NCBI RefSeq assembly: GCF_002174455.2
Contig: NZ_CP147246.1
Location: forward strand, 1,267,501 to 1,331,500
DNA: 64,000 bases
From: Enterococcus sp. 9D6_DIV0238
GTDB lineage: Bacteria; Bacillota; Bacilli; Lactobacillales; Enterococcaceae
Reading direction: 5' to 3'
The stretch's first letter is position 1. Each line of letters starts with the position of its first letter. The notes below the pieces were generated by a model, which saw only the letters and a list, made by a program, of their open reading frames with translations, was not told the origin of the DNA and made no database searches. Positions 50,423 to 58,618 of the stretch are shown here, one piece after another. The position numbers were made by a program, and so were the translations under genes.

Positions 50423-50472
50423 AAATAATCTGGAACCTAATTTTTGAAATCAGGTTCCAGATTATTTTTTGT
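50423..50472. terminator. Bidirectional terminator
   Basis: AAAAATAATCTGGAACCT pairs with AGGTTCCAGATTATTTTT. It serves the traX-like gene (+) and the CPBP gene (-). Confidence 0.9.
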
Positions 50473-50483
50473 ATCAGCTTTGA

Positions 50484-51173
50484 TCAAATCAAACCAAATG
50501 CAATCATTATAGCGCCTAAAATATTATTTAAAAAGTGTATCGCTATACTAAGTTCCAAGCGTTTTGTCTTATAATAAACAACTGATAAAATCAACCCGAT
50601 CAATCCATAGATCAAGAAACTTATCAAATCTGTTGGACCATGCATCAACCCGAAAATAACTGAGCTTAGCGCAATCCCAATAATTGGATAGTCTTTCAGC
50701 CAGAAGCCAATGATCCCTCCTCTGAAAACAATCTCTTCCATGATCGGCGCAGAGATACCGATCAATAGGATGATCAACAATGGATTTTCTCCCGTAAACA
50801 TTGTTTGGATCGCCGCATCGTTGGCAGTAGAATTCGTTCCTTGAGCATTTAACAATAGTGTACCGACAATAGCAACGATTCGAGCCAAAACATAACCACC
50901 AATGATGATGCCTATATTTTTTCCCGTGAGAAAATCAAACTTGATTGTAAAAAAGCCTAATTTCTTTGCTAAAAATACCAGCAGCCAAATGTTTCCAATT
51001 TCCAATAAAATCAAGATGATCGATACCGCTAACGATAAATTTGCTTCACCAGAAGCTTGAGAAAACCCTTTAACAATGCCAAAAACAGTCATACTGATTT
51101 GACTTAATAAAAACAACCCAATTACGATAAAGAATTTTTTAGTGTACATAAAAACCTTTTTCATAACATCCAT
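50484..51173 (-). CDS. CPBP family intramembrane protease
   Basis: A 229-residue membrane protein of the CPBP family, distinct from the one at 34.7 kb. Catalytic motifs are MEEIVFRGGIIG (Glu-Glu-x3-Arg), FGLMHG and HFLNNILG. The first two helices are LFLLSQISMTVFGIV and LAVSIILILLEIGNIW. The role is not known; relatives take part in bacteriocin immunity and peptide processing. AGGAG lies upstream of the ATG. Confidence 0.87.
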   Translation of the reverse strand: MDVMKKVFMYTKKFFIVIGLFLLSQISMTVFGIVKGFSQASGEANLSLAVSIILILLEIGNIWLLVFLAKKLGFFTIKFDFLTGKNIGIIIGGYVLARIVAIVGTLLLNAQGTNSTANDAAIQTMFTGENPLLIILLIGISAPIMEEIVFRGGIIGFWLKDYPIIGIALSSVIFGLMHGPTDLISFLIYGLIGLILSVVYYKTKRLELSIAIHFLNNILGAIMIAFGLI

Positions 51174-51298
51174 ATTTCCACTCTCCTTTTTAATAATAAA
51201 AACTATACCTTTTTATCATATCAAATAATGAGAGCATAGTAAAATCGATAACGAAAACAATCTTATCCTTCAAAATGGATTTTAGATAAATAGACCAA

Positions 51299-52024
51299 TT
51301 ATTTTGCAGAAACTCGTTTTCCATCTTTATATGCATACACTCTTCCTAAAGAATCTTTGGCTACATATTGGTAATTTTTTTGACCGCTAACATTTCTAGG
51401 TGCAGGTGATCCTTTTGGAACCAGTACTACTTTATAAGCTTCTAAACGCTTAGACAAACCCGCTGTTCCAGCTTTATGAGCAGTCGATTTACTATCTTCA
51501 GTTTTTGATTTTGCTTTAGACCAGCCTAACCAGCCATAATCTTGTGCATGAACACAATAATACATATCGTATTGCTGGGCTAAGCTACCTGTTAAAGTGA
51601 ATTCTACCGCTTCTACTCTCAACGCACCTCCAGCAGTTCCCCCTCGACCTGCTTGATAATAAATCGTTGTGTTTCGCCCTTTGATATTTCGTTTAGAGAC
51701 ACCGGCACTTTTTTCCTTAGCTGTTAGTTTTTCAGATAACCAACCGATATTTTCTACATGTGTATTGATCGAAATATCTGTGCTTCCTTTTATGAACATC
51801 GCTTCCATTCGTTTCGATTGTCGCACGGAACCACTACCTGTACCAGAAGGACCCATTTCTGCTATCGTCCTAAATCGTTTGTCCTTACCAAAACCAGTAT
51901 CTCCATAATCCTGTACGTGAGAACCAAAACGTAGATCATTGATAGAAGCCGCTTCTGTATTCACCCCAAATGAACAGACTCCTCCCAAAAAAACAAGCGC
52001 TAACACAAATAGTTTCTTTTTCAC
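51299..52024 (-). CDS. Secreted protein with ChW repeats
   Basis: A 241-residue exported protein. A signal peptide (KLFVLALVFLGGVCSFGVNTEA, cleaved near residue 26) is followed by three copies of the ChW (clostridial hydrophobic Trp) repeat: one from SHVQDYGDTGFG with a long insert to RMEAMFI, one from THVENIGWLS to RVEAVEF, and one from VHAQDYGWLGW to RLEAYKVVL. The first copy lacks the usual Trp. There is no lipobox, LPXTG or enzyme domain, so it is probably released or held by its repeats. Possible roles are substrate or host-surface binding. Confidence 0.8.
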   Translation of the reverse strand: MKKKLFVLALVFLGGVCSFGVNTEAASINDLRFGSHVQDYGDTGFGKDKRFRTIAEMGPSGTGSGSVRQSKRMEAMFIKGSTDISINTHVENIGWLSEKLTAKEKSAGVSKRNIKGRNTTIYYQAGRGGTAGGALRVEAVEFTLTGSLAQQYDMYYCVHAQDYGWLGWSKAKSKTEDSKSTAHKAGTAGLSKRLEAYKVVLVPKGSPAPRNVSGQKNYQYVAKDSLGRVYAYKDGKRVSAK

Positions 52025-52112
52025 TTTTAAACCAGCTTTCTATTTATTATTTTTTTAAATAATTCGATATTATTATACCATCAAGATACATCATTTTGTA
52101 AAAAATAATAAA

Positions 52113-52148
52113 AAAGTTCCCTTTCAATTAAGAAATAGGAACTTCAAA
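52113..52148 (-). terminator. Terminator of rplT
   Basis: On the minus strand AAGTTCC pairs with GGAACTT, followed by TTTTATTATTTTTT, just after the rplT stop. Confidence 0.75.
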
Positions 52149-52154
52149 ATAGTT

Positions 52155-52514
52155 TTATTTAGCTAAAGCGTCTTTTGCTTGGTCAGCTAATGCTGTAAAT
52201 GCTGATGCATCGTTAACAGCCAAGTCAGCTAACATTTTGCGGTTGATATCAATCTCTGCCAATTTCAAACCGTGCATTAATTTAGAATAGCTCAAGCCAT
52301 TCATACGAGCTGCTGCGTTGATACGCGCAATCCATAATTTACGGAAATCACGTTTTTTCTGACGACGATCTCTGTATGCATAACTATAAGATTTCATCAC
52401 TTGTTCTTTTGCTGTTCTAAATAAAGTATGTTTTGATCCGTAATAGCCTTTCGCTAACTTAAGGATCTTTTTACGACGTTTACGGCTTACTACGCCACCT
52501 TTAACACGTGCCAT
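52155..52514 (-). CDS. rplT: 50S ribosomal protein L20
   Basis: A 119-residue, very basic ribosomal protein (start [20 protein letters not shown]). Besides its structural role, L20 represses the infC-rpmI-rplT operon by binding the leader in Firmicutes. It is the last gene of this operon. AGGAGG lies upstream. Confidence 0.98.
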   Translation of the reverse strand: MARVKGGVVSRKRRKKILKLAKGYYGSKHTLFRTAKEQVMKSYSYAYRDRRQKKRDFRKLWIARINAAARMNGLSYSKLMHGLKLAEIDINRKMLADLAVNDASAFTALADQAKDALAK

Positions 52515-52646
52515 GGTTAATTCCTCCTAATAAATATCTATTATCTCTATGAGTGTTTTCATTGCTAAGTTGCTACAAGAAATTCTTCAGCTTTCCTACA
52601 TTCAGCAAGCTTTTTCAGTCAATGCTAATCGAGCTCTTTCAGCTTT

Positions 52647-52847
52647 TTATTTCATTCTTGCTAATTGTTGGCGAATACGTTTGAAATCGCCAGCTGATAC
52701 CATTCCTGCTTTACGCAATTGACGGCGTTGTTTCTTTGTTTTACCGTGGAAACGGTGACTTGTAAACGCACGGAATCTCTTCAAACCGCCTTTACCAGTA
52801 CGTTTGAAACGTTTTGCTGATCCGCGGTGAGTTTTTTGTTTTGGCAT
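52647..52847 (-). CDS. rpmI: 50S ribosomal protein L35
   Basis: A 66-residue basic protein beginning [19 protein letters not shown], the usual sequence and length of L35. It lies between infC and rplT with AGGAGG before the ATG. Confidence 0.98.
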   Translation of the reverse strand: MPKQKTHRGSAKRFKRTGKGGLKRFRAFTSHRFHGKTKKQRRQLRKAGMVSAGDFKRIRQQLARMK

Positions 52848-52944
52848 GACTAATTTTCCTCCTACATTTTCATTTTCGTCTACCGTTCAACTATTGAACG
52901 AGTATCCTCAAAATCTTTTGTTAACTAGTTATCAGCTTTTCAGC

Positions 52945-53466
52945 TTACTTGTCGTTTTTCGGTGCCAGCGTTAAGAACATGCTGCGTCCGTCCATTTTCG
53001 CTTTTTGTTCAACTGTAGCGATATCTGCAGTTTCTTCCGCTAAGCGATCAAGAACTTTCTGACCAATCTCTTTATGGGTAATGGCACGGCCTTTGAAACG
53101 GATCGAAGCTTTCACTTTGTCTCCTTTTTCCAAGAACTTGCGTGCATTACGAAGTTTTGTATTAAAGTCATTGACATCGATTGTCGGACTTAAACGAACT
53201 TCTTTTACGTTGATCACTTTTTGTTTCTTACGAGCTTCACGCTCTTTCTTTTGCGTTTCGAAACGGAATTTTCCATAATCCATAATTCGCGCAACAGGAG
53301 GTTTCGCAGTAGGTGCTACTAGAACTAAATCCAAATTGGCTGTTTCAGCGATTTTTAATGCTTCCACTTTTGTTTTAACACCTAATTGTTCACCGTCTTG
53401 TCCGATCAAACGTAACTCGCGTGCACGAATGCCGTCGTTCACCATCATATCCTTTGCTATGGTCAT
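52945..53466 (-). CDS. infC: Translation initiation factor IF-3
   Basis: A 173-residue factor that keeps the ribosomal subunits apart and checks initiator tRNA. The N-domain has [15 protein letters not shown], the linker is Lys/Arg-rich ([11 protein letters not shown]) and the C-domain has [26 protein letters not shown] sequence. The start is ATG here with GGAGGTGA just upstream. It is the first gene of infC-rpmI-rplT. Confidence 0.98.
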   Translation of the reverse strand: MTIAKDMMVNDGIRARELRLIGQDGEQLGVKTKVEALKIAETANLDLVLVAPTAKPPVARIMDYGKFRFETQKKEREARKKQKVINVKEVRLSPTIDVNDFNTKLRNARKFLEKGDKVKASIRFKGRAITHKEIGQKVLDRLAEETADIATVEQKAKMDGRSMFLTLAPKNDK

Positions 53467-53499
53467 TCACCTCCAAGTTTTTTAAGAGAAAATCAGCGC

Positions 53500-53690
53500 T
53501 GAAACGTTGTTATTCCTTGACGTCCCTGTCATAAAAATGACAATAAAAAACAGGCTCTGTAAACAGATCCCGCGATTTTCGGACTCATATCTTCTGATAT
53601 AAGGAATCCTCTTATCAAGCCCAGTGACAATGTCAACTAAGGCGAGAAGCGGGTGCTTCTGCTTTCATTTCTCAACTTTAATAGTATAAA
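53500..53690 (-). promoter_or_regulatory. L20-type leader of the infC operon
   Basis: About 190 bases of conserved-looking leader. On the minus strand it contains GCACCCGCTTCTCGCC, then a hairpin ATCAGAAGATAT, then TCTGTTTACAGA with a flanking GG/CC and a T run (TGTTTTTTATT) at about 53540-53565, which looks like an attenuator. L20 binding to such leaders represses this operon in Firmicutes. Boundaries are approximate. Confidence 0.7.
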
Positions 53691-53726
53691 CTATCCTACA
53701 GTATTTGTCAAACGTCTATAAAAAAA

Positions 53727-53774
53727 TTTTAAGGCAGTATACAAATGTTTCTCTGTTTATACACTGCCTTAAAG
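53727..53774 (-). terminator. Terminator of the HAD phosphatase gene
   Basis: TTTTAAGGCAGTATA (53727-53741) pairs with TATACACTGCCTTAAA (53759-53774), with a T run on the minus strand. Confidence 0.85.
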
Positions 53775-53778
53775 ACAA

Positions 53779-54579
53779 CTACTTACTTAATAGTTCTTCA
53801 ATCTTAACTAAAACACCACTTTCATCATTCGATAGAATAATTTCATTGGCTGCAACCTTGATTTCAGGCTGAGCATTACTCATTGCAAAACCGTGTCCTA
53901 CATGTTTTAGCATTTCCAAATCATTTCCACTATCACCGAAAGCGGCAATTTCATGATTTTTGATATCCCATAATTGCTGCAGCTGCATCAAGCCATGCGC
54001 CTTATGGATTCCTGGAATAATCAAATCAACATCCTCATGCCCACTGGAAACAGGCGTTACTTTGTCTCCTAATACTTCATTCAGCTGTTTTAACACTCCC
54101 TTAACTTTCTCAGATGGGAAACTCAAGGCAAATTTAAACAGCCTATCCTCTTTTATATCGAATAAATTCGGTACCCTTTTTAAGCGATGATAATATTTAC
54201 TGCCATATGCGACAAATTCATCCGGCTCCTGCTCACTGACATATGCACTATTTTTCCCACAAAGAATCGTATGTGCGCCCTCTACCTCAGATAAAATAGT
54301 AAGAACATCTTTTACACTATCCGGTTGAAGCTCTCCGCAGAAAATTTCGTTTCCTTCGCTAATGACATAAGCACCATTTTCTGAAACAAAGGATAACTCA
54401 TCTGCTATCGTTGGAAAAAAAGATTTTAGCTGATAATATTGATTTCCACTTGCGACTACAAAACGGACATTCTGCTGTTTCATTTTTTGATAGAGATAAT
54501 CAAATTTTTCTCTATCATATTCTTTCTTGCTGTTCAAAAATGTCCCATCCATATCTACTGCAATCATTTTAATTGTCAT
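53779..54579 (-). CDS. HAD-superfamily Cof-type phosphatase
   Basis: A 266-residue HAD-IIB phosphatase. The catalytic DMDGT motif is at residues 9-13, motif II is VASGN, and motif IV is AFGDSGNDLEMLKHVG. Cof-type enzymes dephosphorylate sugar phosphates, FMN or pyridoxal phosphate; the substrate is not clear. It lies downstream of the tldR/guide RNA unit, but the strong terminator between makes it a separate transcript. Confidence 0.9.
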   Translation of the reverse strand: MTIKMIAVDMDGTFLNSKKEYDREKFDYLYQKMKQQNVRFVVASGNQYYQLKSFFPTIADELSFVSENGAYVISEGNEIFCGELQPDSVKDVLTILSEVEGAHTILCGKNSAYVSEQEPDEFVAYGSKYYHRLKRVPNLFDIKEDRLFKFALSFPSEKVKGVLKQLNEVLGDKVTPVSSGHEDVDLIIPGIHKAHGLMQLQQLWDIKNHEIAAFGDSGNDLEMLKHVGHGFAMSNAQPEIKVAANEIILSNDESGVLVKIEELLSK

Positions 54580-54721
54580 TTATTATCTTCCTTTCTTGGA
54601 TCGCCTGATATCCTCTCAAATCAAGTAGCATCGAACCCGAAAATACAAGCGCTTTCTATTTATTTATGCTGTGTCCGTCTAACTATTTCCTTCCACTATG
54701 ATTGTACTACACTTTTACCTG

Positions 54722-54781
54722 CAAATTAAAAAAACTTCGCCAGACTTATTCAAAAATTAAAAGAATAGGTCTAACAAAGTT
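54722..54781 (-). terminator. Terminator of the tldR-guide RNA transcript
   Basis: On the minus strand a 19-bp stem (54763-54781 with 54733-54751), held in part by G-T pairs, is followed by TTTTTTT. It lies about 20 bases after the putative guide and defines the 3' end of the guide RNA precursor. Confidence 0.88.
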
Positions 54782-54799
54782 CTACTTTTTATTTTTCAT

Positions 54800-54812
54800 C
54801 AACTAATAATTA
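54800..54812 (-). other. Predicted guide segment of the TldR guide RNA
   Basis: The 13 bases TAATTATTAGTTG follow directly after the scaffold end (hairpin plus AGTTCAC). Bases 1-8 and 11-13 match the plus strand at 63076-63088 near oppA, where the match is preceded by TTTAA. The guide length is not known, and the first 8 bases are the uninterrupted part. Confidence 0.65.
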
Positions 54813-54940
54813 GTGAACTATTTCTATTGAATAGAAATTTCCTAGAAAAAGATAAATGATCGAATCATCGCTGTATCTACCTTATATTCCCTAGGCTAAC
54901 CCTGTAGTCCCTACAGTTTTTGATAAATGTTTTTAATAGC
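54813..54940 (-). ncRNA. Guide RNA scaffold (omega-RNA-like) overlapping the tldR 3' end
   Basis: On the minus strand after the tldR stop come three nested structures. The first is CTGTAG-GGA-CTACAG (54902-54916). The second is a larger arm closed by CCTAG/CTAGG (54891-54895 with 54841-54845) that contains ATGAT-TCG-ATCAT and AGATA/TATCT. The third is the perfect hairpin ATTTCTATTCAATAGAAAT (54820-54838) followed by AGTTCAC. A final hairpin plus TTCA-like end resembles the right end of IS200/IS605-type elements, where TnpB guide RNAs stop and the guide begins. The 5' boundary within the gene is unknown. Confidence 0.75.
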
Positions 54941-56045
54941 TTAATCCTTTGTTCAAAACATGGATACTCGCTGCTGTTTCTGGATCAGAAGCTCCTTTTT
55001 GTTTGTCGATATCTTCAAGAAAGATCTTACTTTGTTTTTTATTTTCTGAATGTTCAGAACATTCATTGCAAGCAGAAACCTTGATCAATCTTTTATTATA
55101 CCAAGAAGCTTTATATTCTAATTTTGAAACAAACAATGCCCAAGATACATCTGAAATTCCTCGATGAAGTTTTCTATTTCTATAAACTTCTGTTTGATGA
55201 ATATCTTCAATGCATATGACATCATATTTACGAACGATTTCTGTTGTAATTTTATTTAAAAAATCTGTTCGCTGATTCATTAATTTTTCCCGCATTTTAG
55301 CTACCTTCAATTTTTGTTTCTGATAGTTTTTTTGCTGGGATAGTTCTATACCTTTTACTTTAGCAATTTCTTTACGCCTGACTAGTTTTCTTTCTTCACG
55401 TGCAAGCCGCTGCTCGAATTCTCTGGTGTACTTATCATTATCGATACGTCTACCGTTTGATAGCACCGCAAATTCAGAGGTACCTAATGTGATCCCTATA
55501 GCAGAGTAGGTTTTCTCTACTTCCGGAACTTCCTCTTCACAAAGGATCGAAATGAAATACTTATGACTAGGTGTTAAAGAAATCGTTGCTGACTTTATTT
55601 TTCCTTTTATCGGACGATGCATTTTCACTTTCATTGGCGTTTTTAATTTAGGAACCTTTATACATTTATCATCGATGATTTTGATCGTTCCATTTTGATT
55701 GTTGGTCGTATAAGATGAAACAGAATCTTTCTTTTGTTTCAACTTGGGGAAACCCACGCCTTTTTCTCTATGAAATTTTTTAAATGCTCGATCCAGATAA
55801 ACTTGTGCATTCGCTAAGGCCAAACTATCTACTTCTTTTAAACAAGGATGCTCTTTTTTATATTGAGCAGGTGTCGGTAGTTTGACAGTAAGATCGGGAT
55901 TTTCTTTCAATGCTTTATAAAGAGCGATCCGATCCTGAAGCAAAAGATTATACACAAGACGAACACAAGAAAAAGTTTTTTTTATAAACTCCTCTTGAGC
56001 GGAGGTAGGATAAAGCCGATACTTATAAGCCTTTAAAACCCTCAT
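54933..56045 (-). CDS. tldR: TnpB-like nuclease-dead protein (TldR, oppF-associated)
   Basis: A 370-residue TnpB homologue (N-terminus RVLKAYKYRLYPTSAQEEF). Catalytic residues are lost. RuvC-I reads AIGITLGTSEFAVLSNG, with Thr186 where TnpB has Asp. RuvC-II keeps Glu280 (VICIEDI). RuvC-III reads SDPETAASI instead of DxNAA, so the Asp is out of register. Only one CxxC (Cys326/Cys329) of the zinc ribbon remains. The reading frame is intact, so the protein is kept under selection as an RNA-guided DNA binder rather than a nuclease. No tnpA or left end is present. It lies downstream of oppF in the same direction; I recall oppF-linked TldRs described in Enterococcus. ATG 56045 is chosen because AGGGTGG lies seven bases upstream (ATG 56051 is too close). 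Confidence 0.9.
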   Translation of the reverse strand: MRVLKAYKYRLYPTSAQEEFIKKTFSCVRLVYNLLLQDRIALYKALKENPDLTVKLPTPAQYKKEHPCLKEVDSLALANAQVYLDRAFKKFHREKGVGFPKLKQKKDSVSSYTTNNQNGTIKIIDDKCIKVPKLKTPMKVKMHRPIKGKIKSATISLTPSHKYFISILCEEEVPEVEKTYSAIGITLGTSEFAVLSNGRRIDNDKYTREFEQRLAREERKLVRRKEIAKVKGIELSQQKNYQKQKLKVAKMREKLMNQRTDFLNKITTEIVRKYDVICIEDIHQTEVYRNRKLHRGISDVSWALFVSKLEYKASWYNKRLIKVSACNECSEHSENKKQSKIFLEDIDKQKGASDPETAASIHVLNKGLSY

Positions 56046-56062
56046 GAACATACCACCCTACC

Positions 56063-56530
56063 AATAAAAAGCTGATTGAGCCGGTTAGCTCTGACCGAAA
56101 AATAGGAAAATACGACTGAGGCGCTCTTTGCCTCATTCTCATTTTATCTTTTTTCTGAAGAGCTGGCTCAAGAAGCTAGATTAAATAAAAAGCTGACTGA
56201 ACCTATTAGCATCGATCAAAAATAGGAAAACATGAGAATGGCGTTTTTTGCCATAATCAGGTTTTATCTTTTTTGCGAGATGCTGGCTCAAGAAGCTAGA
56301 TTAGATAAAAAGCTGATTGAGGCGTTCAGCTTTTGAGTAAGTTAGGAAATGACTAAAAAGATGCTCTTTATCTTTGTAGTCATTTATCTACTTACCGAAA
56401 AAGTTACCTCAAAAAGCTGGATTAAATAAAAGCTGATCAAGCCGATTAGCTCTGACTGAAAAATAGAAAATATGACTGCTACTTTTTTGCCTCATCCTTA
56501 TTTCATCTTTTTCAAAACAACTCATTACTT
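56063..56530 (-). repeat. Four tandem ~120-bp structured repeats between oppF and tldR
   Basis: Units begin at 56063, 56184, 56304 and 56425 with (A/G)ATAAAAAGCTGA, a period of 120-121 bp. Read on the minus strand each unit is one long hairpin: an outer stem AGCT-TTGAGCC with GGCTCAA-AGCT, and an inner stem around the loop AAAGAGC. Unit 1 has TGAGGC/GCCTCA inside, unit 2 ATGGC/GCCAT, unit 3 a long AAATGACTA/TAGTCATTT. The outer stem of unit 3 changes GAGCC to GAGG with a matching change on the other side, and unit 2 uses G-T pairs. Unit 4, nearest oppF, is decayed. They follow the oppF terminator and precede the tldR ribosome site. Confidence 0.85.
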
Positions 56531-56540
56531 GTTAAAAATC

Positions 56541-56575
56541 CTAGCTAAGAAAAAAGTATTTTTTCTTAGCTAGTC
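56541..56575 (-). terminator. Terminator of the opp operon after oppF
   Basis: CTAGCTAAGAAAAA (56541-56554) pairs with TTTTTTCTTAGCTAG (56559-56573). On the minus strand it is followed by GATTTTTAAC. It separates oppF from the repeat array and tldR. Confidence 0.8.
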
Positions 56576-56592
56576 TTTTCTTTACCAAATGC

Positions 56593-57552
56593 TTATCCTA
56601 GATTCGCTCTGGCTTTTTTCTCTTCAATTTTTTTACGATAGACATCCACTTCGTCTTCCGAGCAATATACGTAATGTTCAGGAGTGATTTCTCTCAATTT
56701 ACGTTCTTTATTGTCTTCTGGCTGTGGTTTATAAACGATACGTTTACGTGTGCGTTCATAATCTGGATCTGGTAATGGGATCGCTGATAATAAACTTTCT
56801 GTATACGGATGAACGCCAAAATTATATACATCATCACTTGAGCCCATTTCCAATAATCTACCACTGTGCATCACACCGATTCTATCACTGATATGTTTTA
56901 CCATTGATAGATCATGAGCGATAAACAGATACGTCAATCCAGCATCTTTTTGCAGATCCTGCAGCAAGTTAACGACCTGTGCCTGAATCGATACATCCAA
57001 TGCCGAAATCGGCTCATCACAAATGATGAAACGAGGATTCACAGCTAATGCACGGGCAATTCCGATCCGTTGACGCTGACCACCTGAAAACTCATGCGGA
57101 TAACGCGTACCGTGACTTGGATCAAGTCCTACGACTTTTAAAAGCTCATTGACCTTCTCTTCACGCTCAGCAGGTGTACTGGCTAAATGATTGATATCGA
57201 TTCCTTCAGCAATGATGTCATTGACTTTCATTCTTGGATTCAGTGAAGCATAAGGATCCTGAAAGATCATTTGAACTTCGCGACGGAATTCCTGCATTGC
57301 TGATTTTGAATGAATTTTACTGATATCTTCCCCATCAAAAATGATTTCACCATCTGTTGGGTTATATAAGCGAATCACGCTACGGCCAGTCGTTGATTTT
57401 CCACTACCGGATTCTCCAACTAAACCAAATGTTTCGCCTTCATAGATATGAAAACTAATATCGTCAACCGCTCTGACTTCATCAGGACGGCCCACGTTAA
57501 AGTATTGTTTCAAGCCTTTAACATCTAAAAGTACTTTTCTTTTTTCACTCAT
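56593..57552 (-). CDS. oppF: Oligopeptide ABC transporter ATPase OppF
   Basis: A 319-residue ATPase with Walker A GESGSGKST, signature FSGGQRQRIGIARAL and Walker B FIICDEPISALDVS, plus the C-terminal oligopeptide/dipeptide extension (PLPDPDYERTRKRI). It pairs with OppD to power peptide import. The start overlaps the oppD stop (TAATG). It is the last opp gene and is followed by a terminator, then the repeats and tldR. Confidence 0.97.
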   Translation of the reverse strand: MSEKRKVLLDVKGLKQYFNVGRPDEVRAVDDISFHIYEGETFGLVGESGSGKSTTGRSVIRLYNPTDGEIIFDGEDISKIHSKSAMQEFRREVQMIFQDPYASLNPRMKVNDIIAEGIDINHLASTPAEREEKVNELLKVVGLDPSHGTRYPHEFSGGQRQRIGIARALAVNPRFIICDEPISALDVSIQAQVVNLLQDLQKDAGLTYLFIAHDLSMVKHISDRIGVMHSGRLLEMGSSDDVYNFGVHPYTESLLSAIPLPDPDYERTRKRIVYKPQPEDNKERKLREITPEHYVYCSEDEVDVYRKKIEEKKARANLG

Positions 57553-58613
57553 TACTTAACGCCTCCTGTTGCTGTCTTATGACGTTCAGCATAAATTGCC
57601 CAACGTCTAACGATTTCTGCTGGAGGTGTGATTTTTGGTGCTTGTGGCGCCAATAACCATGTCGCAGCTTTATGAGTTGGTGAAACTTCAAAATAAGGCG
57701 GCGCTTCTTCTGCATCGATTTTCATTGCGAACTCATTACGCGGATAAAAAGCATCTCCTTTTGGCGGATCCAATAAGTCAGGAGGTGAACCTGGAATCGC
57801 ATATAGCTTATCTTCTGTTCCTTCCATCGTCGGCATTGAGCCAAGTAAGCCCCACGTATAAGGATGTTGAGGATTATAGAAAATTTCTTCTGATGTCCCA
57901 ACTTCTACTAAACGTCCGCCATACATTACGGCTACACGATCAGCAACATTGGCAACGACCCCTAGATCATGGGTGATAAAAATGATCGATGTGCTGATTT
58001 TTTGTTGTAAGTCTTTTAATAATTCTAAAATTTGTGCTTGGATCGTTACATCCAATGCAGTTGTTGGTTCATCGGCAATCAGAACTTCTGGGTAACAAAT
58101 CAAAGCGATCGCAATAACGATCCGTTGACGTTGTCCGCCTGAAAATTGGTGAGGATAGTTTTTCAAACGTTTTTCGGCATTTGGAATCCCTACTAATTTC
58201 AATAGTTCCAGTGCTTGCTCTAATCCTTCTTTTTTCGATACTTTATTATGCTTGATCAACGATTCAGCTACTTGTTTGCCAATCGGCATCGTCGGATCCA
58301 ATGACGTCATCGGATCTTGGAAAATCATTGCGATTTCTTTCCCGCGAATCGTTTGCATTTGTTTTTCTGTTTTCTTAACGATATCTTCGCCTTTGAACAG
58401 GATTTCTCCATTATCAATGTTTGCATTACTACTCAACAAACGCATGATACTTCTAGTCGTTACTGATTTACCACTACCAGATTCTCCTACGATCGCAAGT
58501 GTTTCACCTTTGAACAATTCAAAGCTGACACCGCGAATAGCATTTACTTTTCCAGCAAACGTATCAAAAGAAATCTGTAGGTCTTTTACTTCTAATACTT
58601 TTTCCATAGTCAT
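57552..58613 (-). CDS. oppD: Oligopeptide ABC transporter ATPase OppD
   Basis: A 353-residue ATPase with Walker A GESGSGKSV, signature FSGGQRQRIVIAIAL and Walker B VLIADEPTTALDVT, and a C-terminal extension with AIPGSPPDLLDPPKGDAFYPRNEFA-type sequence. Peptide ABC ATPases carry a Cys-containing or similar tail here. The start ATG 58613 lies five bases after the oppC stop; ATG 58607 is an alternative. Confidence 0.96.
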   Translation of the reverse strand: MTMEKVLEVKDLQISFDTFAGKVNAIRGVSFELFKGETLAIVGESGSGKSVTTRSIMRLLSSNANIDNGEILFKGEDIVKKTEKQMQTIRGKEIAMIFQDPMTSLDPTMPIGKQVAESLIKHNKVSKKEGLEQALELLKLVGIPNAEKRLKNYPHQFSGGQRQRIVIAIALICYPEVLIADEPTTALDVTIQAQILELLKDLQQKISTSIIFITHDLGVVANVADRVAVMYGGRLVEVGTSEEIFYNPQHPYTWGLLGSMPTMEGTEDKLYAIPGSPPDLLDPPKGDAFYPRNEFAMKIDAEEAPPYFEVSPTHKAATWLLAPQAPKITPPAEIVRRWAIYAERHKTATGGVK

Positions 58614-58618
58614 TCACT

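Noticed and set aside
54933..56045. Active insertion sequence or ordinary TnpB nuclease
   Set aside because: The RuvC residues are substituted, half of the zinc ribbon is missing, and there is no tnpA or recognisable left end.
56063..56530. Possible CRISPR array
   Set aside because: The repeats are about 120 bp, diverged and tandem without spacers, and no cas genes are near.
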